This document shows positions 58,357 through 64,000 of a DNA stretch of 64,000 nucleotides, piece after piece. How positions within the stretch are numbered: the stretch's first letter is position 1; each line of letters begins with the position of its first letter. Source of the stretch: Prostheceraeus crozeri (lineage: Eukaryota > Platyhelminthes > Polycladida > Euryleptidae); contig CAJQUW010016864.1 in NCBI GenBank assembly GCA_907163375.1, forward strand, positions 124,001 through 188,000. Reading direction: 5' to 3'. The notes below the pieces were generated by a model. It was not told where the DNA came from. It was given only the letters and a program-made list of their open reading frames with translations, and searched no databases. Made by a program: the position numbers and the translations under genes.

Positions 58357-58572
58357 TCTCATTGGATGAATGACTTTCGTACTTACGAAAAAACAGGCAG
58401 CCAGCTTTGGCTAACTTTTCTCGAGCCGTACACGTCTCAACATTTAATCTGATATGCCAACATTGTTGGCAATAAATCATGCGTTAGAAATTGTTGTCAA
58501 TTTTGTCGCGTTTAATCAAAATAAACCTGTTGGCCATTCCGATCCATAATTCCATCAATATAATTTTTACAG

Positions 58573-58663
58573 ATGTCTTGCTCGAGTTGGTGTTCAGAAT
58601 TCACAAAAATGGTGTCAAATCTATTGGGAAGATGTTTTTGAATGCTCAACTCATGAGAAAGCG
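58573..58663 (+). CDS. NDUFS5: NDUFS5 middle coding exon, second CX9C motif
   Basis: Thirty codons between tttttacag and gcg|gtgaga. The exon opens with the last Cys of the first CX9C. Twelve residues follow, then CQIYWEDVFEC, the second CX9C. The Cys-12-Cys-9-Cys spacing is the same as in vertebrate NDUFS5 (…[24 protein letters not shown]). The split first codon fits the donor at 52637, giving CX9C across the junction. Confidence in the family is high because three cysteine spacings and the C-terminal tail all agree. Confidence 0.85.
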
Positions 58664-58725
58664 GTGAGATATGAAGTTATTACTATGTTATGCATAGTTC
58701 TCTTAAGAGGTATTCTTTTTTGCAG

Positions 58726-58806
58726 GATAAGCGCGTGGCCACCATTAAAAGGGCGCGAAAGCAGCAAGGATTGAAGCCTCCACAGATCGAACCAGTCATT
58801 TACTAA
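58726..58806 (+). CDS. NDUFS5: NDUFS5 terminal coding exon
   Basis: Starts after ttttttgcag and reads in phase 0 from the previous exon. It encodes DKRVATIKRARKQQGLKPPQ, a few more residues and a TAA stop. The lysine/arginine-rich helix ending in Pro-Pro matches the tail of NDUFS5 (RRAGTIRKQRDKL…TPP). No AATAAA follows closely. An ATTAAA at about 58963 may serve as the poly(A) signal. Confidence 0.85.
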   Translation, partial: DKRVATIKRARKQQGLKPPQIEPVIY

Positions 58807-59064
58807 TTCTCAGCAGATTATGGTGATTTTCGTGGGTGTGAAAATCGAACCTGAAGCGGATGTGTGATTTGACGTTTCGAATAGATCAGTTTTCGAATAT
58901 TTATAATGCGACTTTTTTGTGTTCTCATTCTCTCGCTAAGATAGAGAAAATTGCTTCGCAATCATTAAATGTGGGTGGATAGCATACCTGGTGTGCCATC
59001 CGTCATCAAAAGGTTCAGACTCCTTGCTAACCTTCGCCTTACTTTTACCAGCGATACGGCCCCT

Positions 59065-59176
59065 CAGGGATTGCAAATTTCCGTTTTTTTCATGAAATTA
59101 GCCTTATCTAAATACTTCAAATTTATGCATTCAAGCTCCGGATTTTCCGTTTTTCATGGGTGAATTGCGATCCCTG
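59065..59176. mobile_element. Short hAT-like MITE
   Basis: CAGGGATTGCAAATTTCCGT at the left and (complement) CAGGGATCGCAATTCACC at the right form inverted repeats. Both carry TTTCCGTTTTT inside. The element is 112 bp. No clean 8-bp duplication is visible, although CAGCGAT occurs close outside both ends. Confidence 0.55.
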
Positions 59177-59614
59177 ACAGCGATCAATGTGAATACATTT
59201 GAAAATGGAGGACCCACTGAATTCCAAATTACAGGCTTTTTCAGTTATTGCTAATTTAACTTTTTTGAAGAAGTCAATTTTCACTGATCCACGGAGGTAC
59301 TCAATGCCTGACTTTTCTCAATTTATATGTTACCTAAATTGGTCAACATGGCTGTGAGGTATTACCATAGGCACATCTTATCAGCAGTCAAAACTAGCGA
59401 CGTGTTTAACTTTTCACAGCATTTGTAATGCTGATGCCTAACAATATAACCGGACAGCTCTTTATCTGTAATAATTTCAGCCGACTTATTGTATCGTAAT
59501 GACTTCGTGAAGTAACTTGAATACCAGGAATTCTAATTCATAGCGATTACTGAGAACTTGCGTGCATTTCCTGTTTCTGAATGAGAATGTAGTAACGAGG
59601 AACCATCAACCAAT

Positions 59615-59631
59615 AGGTCAGCATTTGACCT
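59615..59631. promoter_or_regulatory. Nuclear-receptor-like inverted repeat AGGTCA-5-TGACCT
   Basis: AGGTCAGCATTTGACCT, two perfect half sites facing each other with a 5-base spacer, preceded by CCAAT and followed at once by CTTATC (a GATA site). It lies about 430 bases upstream of a candidate TATA box. Confidence 0.35.
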
Positions 59632-60048
59632 TATCAAGTGGAGCATATTATAACTAGAAATACAGTCGGAACCTTCTGTTGTTGGAGCAGCAACATTTGG
59701 GTCGAACTCCGGAGTAGGCTACGACATGGAGGATGTTAAAATCTATTAACCTTCCTAATTGTTCCTCGTTGCCTAAGTTCAATTTTTATTCGGATAATAG
59801 TAGCGGCAGTTGTCAGCTATGGGGAAGAAAAAATCATGGAGTGATCTTGGATAGCTTGTCGTATGCATTGATCCATTAGCGGAGTAGAACATCCAGGTAT
59901 TTTATGCGAAGTTGGCATAGATTTGTAGCATAGATCTAGAACACCTTTGGTCTAGGCTAATTCGCTTTCTCTCGGGGAAAGCTCGGATCATGACGCAATT
60001 TTAGAAAATGTTCCACCCAAGAATACATTTAATTTCTTCGAAGACAAA

Positions 60049-60150
60049 TATAAAGGCTTAAAACCACATTCGACAAGGTTTGAAAGTCTGAAGACTGATT
60101 TTGAAGCTTTAAGCTGACCAGCGTACAGACTCCAACCAACAGACCACAGG
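60049..60150 (+). promoter_or_regulatory. Candidate TATA promoter and short first exon
   Basis: TATAAAG at 60049-60055 is followed by about 95 bases of less AT-rich sequence ending in a strong donor (CACAGG|GTAAGTATT). No ATG opens a useful frame between them, so the exon would be non-coding. The rest of the gene would lie beyond the window or be unrecognised. Confidence 0.35.
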
Positions 60151-63100
60151 GTAAGTATTAAGTGAAAACTCGATGTCTTATATAAGATGCTACAATTCTT
60201 AAGTTTGTTACATACGTATTATGCACAAAAGATTTACAACAAGAAATTACACGATTTAGACCAAGTATAATTGACATAAAACACGTCATTTTACTGTATA
60301 AATTCTGAGATTTGAAGTCAATATTTTTGCACAACAACGTCTACGCAAAACAATATCTACTAATTGAGGTTGAGGTCCTTTACATTCCCCACTTTGAATC
60401 CAAATCATTCCCTGACATCACCTCACTGTTTGAGTGAGCCACTCGCCTCAATGATGTAATCTCCTGTTGGTTGAAAGAGGCAGTAACGTGCAATGGAATC
60501 AAATAGCCAGTCACGAGTAACGATTGGCACCCGGAAGCGTTTGAATAGAGCTGAAATAATAAATACTCAGAAATCAGATTTCAAATCAAGTTAAATAAGA
60601 ATTTTGATGTAATAGCGAAATTGATATGTATCATGAATGGTCATGCGTAAATATAAAACCTACATACTGCTTATCATCAAATGCTAATCTGCAATCATTA
60701 TTCGTAACAGCTCTGATAATAATTAACTGGTGTAGGTTTAAGGACGGTATTCATAAATGATCATGATGCTCAATCAAGAATCATTTTGATGACTAAAATT
60801 TTCAAACGGATGGTTACAAATATACAGAAACATTCTGCTATAATAAATGAGCTGGTAATTGATGCTCACTTACAGCTAATAAATGTGGAACTGGAATGAT
60901 TACAGGAATAAATTTGGAAATTTGTTCCTCCACTTGATATTTTCATGATTGACATTTTCGCTGGAGCTCCAATTAAGTTGCACCTTGAGATTCAATTATA
61001 AACCAACATTGATGCAAATTTTCAATGGTGGAGCCTTTCTTTTCGGGTGTCAAATTCATCAGTTCTTGTTATACTTTTCTAATTTGTGGGTGTCAGAGTG
61101 ATACGTCCAGTGAGCTGTGTTGGCTTATTGATCTAGGAGCCAAGACTTTTTACACATGATTCTCTTACCACGGAACATCAACAATTTGTCCTTTGAACAT
61201 TGCAACTATGCCAACAATAAGACACGATCATCGTCAAAACAATCATTGTATCGAAGCAGAGAAAATGAATGATGACATTGCATAGATATCAGCTTAGGGT
61301 AGCGGAAATTTTCCGTCACCTAGGCTATCGGTATTAATAAGATAATAATAGTTAATTATCAGAAAAATCTACTTGAAGCTGTATTTCTAAGGATCTGCAA
61401 GTCATGCAGACCTAAGCTGCATTTACAAATCCGTACATCACATCACATCAATTAATCGTCTTCTGAATATTGCAATCATGCCTTCCGAAATTCGACGAAC
61501 GGAATAAGTAGATTGACATGTAAATATAGTATTCTGTTAAGTTTATGCAGTCCCCGCTGCGGAAAGGTCATAATAAGCGGTAAAGTAGGCTCTACATTCG
61601 ATAAATGGTGAATTTTCCGAAAACCTCACTTTATTCTAATACTAGAATGATAGATCCAAATCCTATACCAGGGAGCGATTCGGCCCCATATCGCATTTTT
61701 GCGGAGGTTCTTTCAAAACGAAACCGACCGAGCTACATTTTGTGACTCATTTTTAGCGTATCTTCGAGCTTCCAACGAAATTGTTGGATTTGGTCCACTA
61801 GAAGGTCGAACGCACGACCTATTTCGAAAGGTGCTACTTTGAACCTTCGAATAGGGTTGCCTAAAATTTTAAAGAGATTTATCCGATTGGCTAGCAAATT
61901 TTATTCTATCATTGACACAGTTGCAAAAGGTGGAGCTTAATTAGACAATGACTGAGAAACAGACTCATGACTACGAGTGAAGGAATTCTTTCAATTTTCA
62001 ATAGTATTCATTCAAAATTTTGAAATCAAGTGTTTTGGCAGGCTGTATTTCTCCGAAGCTACAAATCAGAATTGTTAAAAAATTTTGCCATGTAATGTAC
62101 ACGTGTAAGCTGTTTATGGTTATATCCATCAAATAAATGTCACTTGAGTGAGTATGTGTGTGTTGTGCGTGTGGATCTGATTCAAATATGACTAATAGGC
62201 CTATTTGAAATAATGAGCAGAAAAATATTAAAATATATTAAAAGTAGTTACGTTTTAGCAGTATATCAAAATCAAGAAAAGAGAAAAGTAATAATAGCTT
62301 TGCTGCCAAATCCTTGAATTATGTTCATTTAGCTACTTAGTGTCTACAGTATACCAAACCAAATGTCCTGCTGTTCATAAACTTCTTTTTGAATAAATGC
62401 ATTCTTTTTTGAATAAAAAACTTTCATAGAAATATATTTATGTAAATTCAAATACGAAAAGCTATATTGACATAAGGGCTTCAATTTTCATTAAAAATTA
62501 ATGCCGCCGCTAAAAAACAGACATTGAAAAAGTGTTCTTTACAATTGTTTTATCATTTAAATTATTATTTTGAAAAAGGAGCAAGGAATAGTATGCAGGT
62601 AGGCCCTACTCATGAAAGTCCTATCATAATGCACAACTGAATATTTTTTTCTAATTCTATGCTTTTACAATTTCATATACTTTGGATCTGCTACGCATCG
62701 CACGGCTTCGCTGTTATACATGCTGACCACCTATCAATTTTTGTAAAATTTGATATCACCGTGGATCCTTTAACATTCCGAGAGCTTGTCAACAGGCAAT
62801 ATGCCTGAATGTTGTAATATTATCCTCTCGACAATTTTTAGCTGTTGAATTCTAGGAGTGTTAAATATTTTGGGTTGTATATCCATCTAATCAAAATTTG
62901 ATATTCCTATGCATACTGTATATTCATATTAATTCAGATTGTGCCAGACAAGAATTGACATTAATAAAAACGATGCATAAAGCTGCTACAGTATTGAGGA
63001 GATGGAGCAGATCATCAAACATGATTTAATGTACATGAAGGTACATGCATACTCAGATGAAAAAGTTGGATCACTTGTACAGGATGCGTCAGAAGATTAT

Positions 63101-63236
63101 CTTACAATGGACTACTTACTTATTTCTCTTCATATCAATTATGCATCATGTTTGCACGTAAAAAATTGGATACAAGATTCTTAAACATTTCGTACTTTGT
63201 TGTTAAAATCTCAACTTGGAATCGATTTTACGGTCA
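60151..63236. other. Gene-free stretch
   Basis: No coding exon recognised. A GC-richer patch at 61670-61860 contains no open frame of note. Confidence 0.5.
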
Positions 63237-63452
63237 TTTTGACCCGAAGCTTAAGGAAATTACCGTCAGTTGAAACTTATTGATACCAAATTTCCTGCAT
63301 CTAGATTTTATCCTGCAGCTGCATGGAATTCCCTTCAGCTACACAATAGATTTTTACCCGAAGCTCAAGGAAATTGCCATCAGGTAAAAGTTACTGATAC
63401 CAAATTTCCCGCACTTAGATTTATTACTTGCAGGTGCGGGTAATTCTCTGTA
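63237..63452 (+). repeat. Two-unit tandem duplication
   Basis: 63237-63331 and 63351-63452 are diverged copies. Shared blocks are ACCCGAAGCT-AAGGAAATT, TGATACCAAATTTCC and TGCAG-TGC. Confidence 0.8.
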
Positions 63453-63603
63453 GGTAGTTCGTTATTAATACGGCCGACCGAGTCAATCAAAATGACAAAA
63501 CTTACGTTCTGGGCGTTTGCATGCAAATGACATTCAAAGATGTATTTGAATGGTCTCAGTGCACGTTTCTTCAAAGATGAACCTTTCAGAGAAGCCAATA
63601 GAC

Positions 63604-64000
63604 CAGGGGTTCCCAAACTCCGGACCGCAATGATTTCGTGATTAACACGCCACATATGATTTCCTTGTAGTTTATTTCGTTACCAATCACACTTCAGTTT
63701 CTAAGAAGCACAACCAGCTTCAATTCTCGCATTAATTCTTTCTTTATGGATCTTTTTCATAAGAATATTTCACAGCTTCTCTCATTATTTCAGTGTTTTT
63801 CCAGTTAAAGATTGGAAGCTGCAACTCAATTTCAACTGATAGAGCAATACATTGTTTAGTAATCTCTTTGACTTTTAGACTACGCCGTTGCCTTCATATA
63901 TAATTTCTTTTGAAATATCATCCCAATCAAAGGTCAGTAGGAAGTGTGGGTACAAAAGATAATCAGAAGATCATCAAAAGATGATCAGTACAAAAGATAA
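63604..64000 (+). mobile_element. Left end of a hAT-like element running off the window
   Basis: CAGGGGTTCCCAAACTCCGG is the classic hAT/Charlie-type terminal sequence. No matching right end is seen before 64000. Confidence 0.45.

Noticed and set aside
1-64000. CRISPR arrays, rRNA genes, operons or prokaryotic signals
   Set aside because: None found. The region is eukaryotic nuclear DNA.

Overview
The window is AT-rich metazoan nuclear DNA. It has phased GT-AG introns, long gene-poor introns, several transposon superfamilies with intact target-site duplications, tRNA-derived SINEs and (TA)n microsatellites. The gene families, the Penelope-like element traces with hammerhead ribozyme motifs and the many short hAT-like elements fit a marine invertebrate. 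I cannot name the species from sequence alone.

Two host genes are supported by in-frame splicing. The first is a GATA-class zinc-finger transcription factor on the + strand. Six coding exons (14666-14903, 22107-22454, 23944-24152, 27249-27371, 28672-28765, 30687-30787) join without a break into a 370-residue protein. The C-terminal finger and its basic tail are canonical and of the GATA4/5/6 kind. The N-terminal finger keeps its four zinc cysteines but is strongly altered, and the usual conserved linker is gone. The second gene, also +, is the twin-CX9C respiratory complex I subunit NDUFS5 (52484-52637, 58573-58663, 58726-58806). Its first coding piece is not resolved, and a 5.9 kb intron holds three insertions. 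Weaker candidates are a small secreted-protein gene on the minus strand (46818 to 46440), an isolated exon-like ORF at 36438, an unidentified coding fragment at 3114, and a TATA promoter with first exon near 60049-60150.

Most of the rest is mobile-element debris. 1-14 kb: a MITE at 724, a 560-bp palindrome at 5428-5985 whose arms both carry the tail of a GIY-YIG endonuclease, and small inverted-repeat elements at 11.5-11.9 kb. 15-31 kb, the GATA introns: a composite inverted-repeat element, a decayed LINE next to a tRNA-SINE, and two GC-richer blocks that could be enhancers. 32-36 kb: a near-perfect 748-bp foldback element with TTA duplications and a ZMYM1-like hAT remnant. 39-45 kb: a hAT-like element with 6-bp duplications holding mariner-type transposase debris, then a 2.7 kb nearly complete hAT with an 8-bp duplication. 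45-52 kb: (TA)n arrays around a hammerhead ribozyme motif, a Penelope-like remnant with inverted arms inside a larger terminal-inverted-repeat composite, a piggyBac-type zinc ribbon, SINE copies and a 5'-truncated LINE. 52-59 kb: the NDUFS5 gene with a third hAT, a SINE and a GC-rich 374-bp insertion in its intron. 59-64 kb: mostly non-coding, with a tandem duplication and the end of a further hAT-like element near the right edge.

The most notable observations are the divergent GATA N-finger, the hammerhead ribozyme, the two palindromic Penelope-like remnants of the same architecture, the foldback element and the candidate secreted peptide gene.
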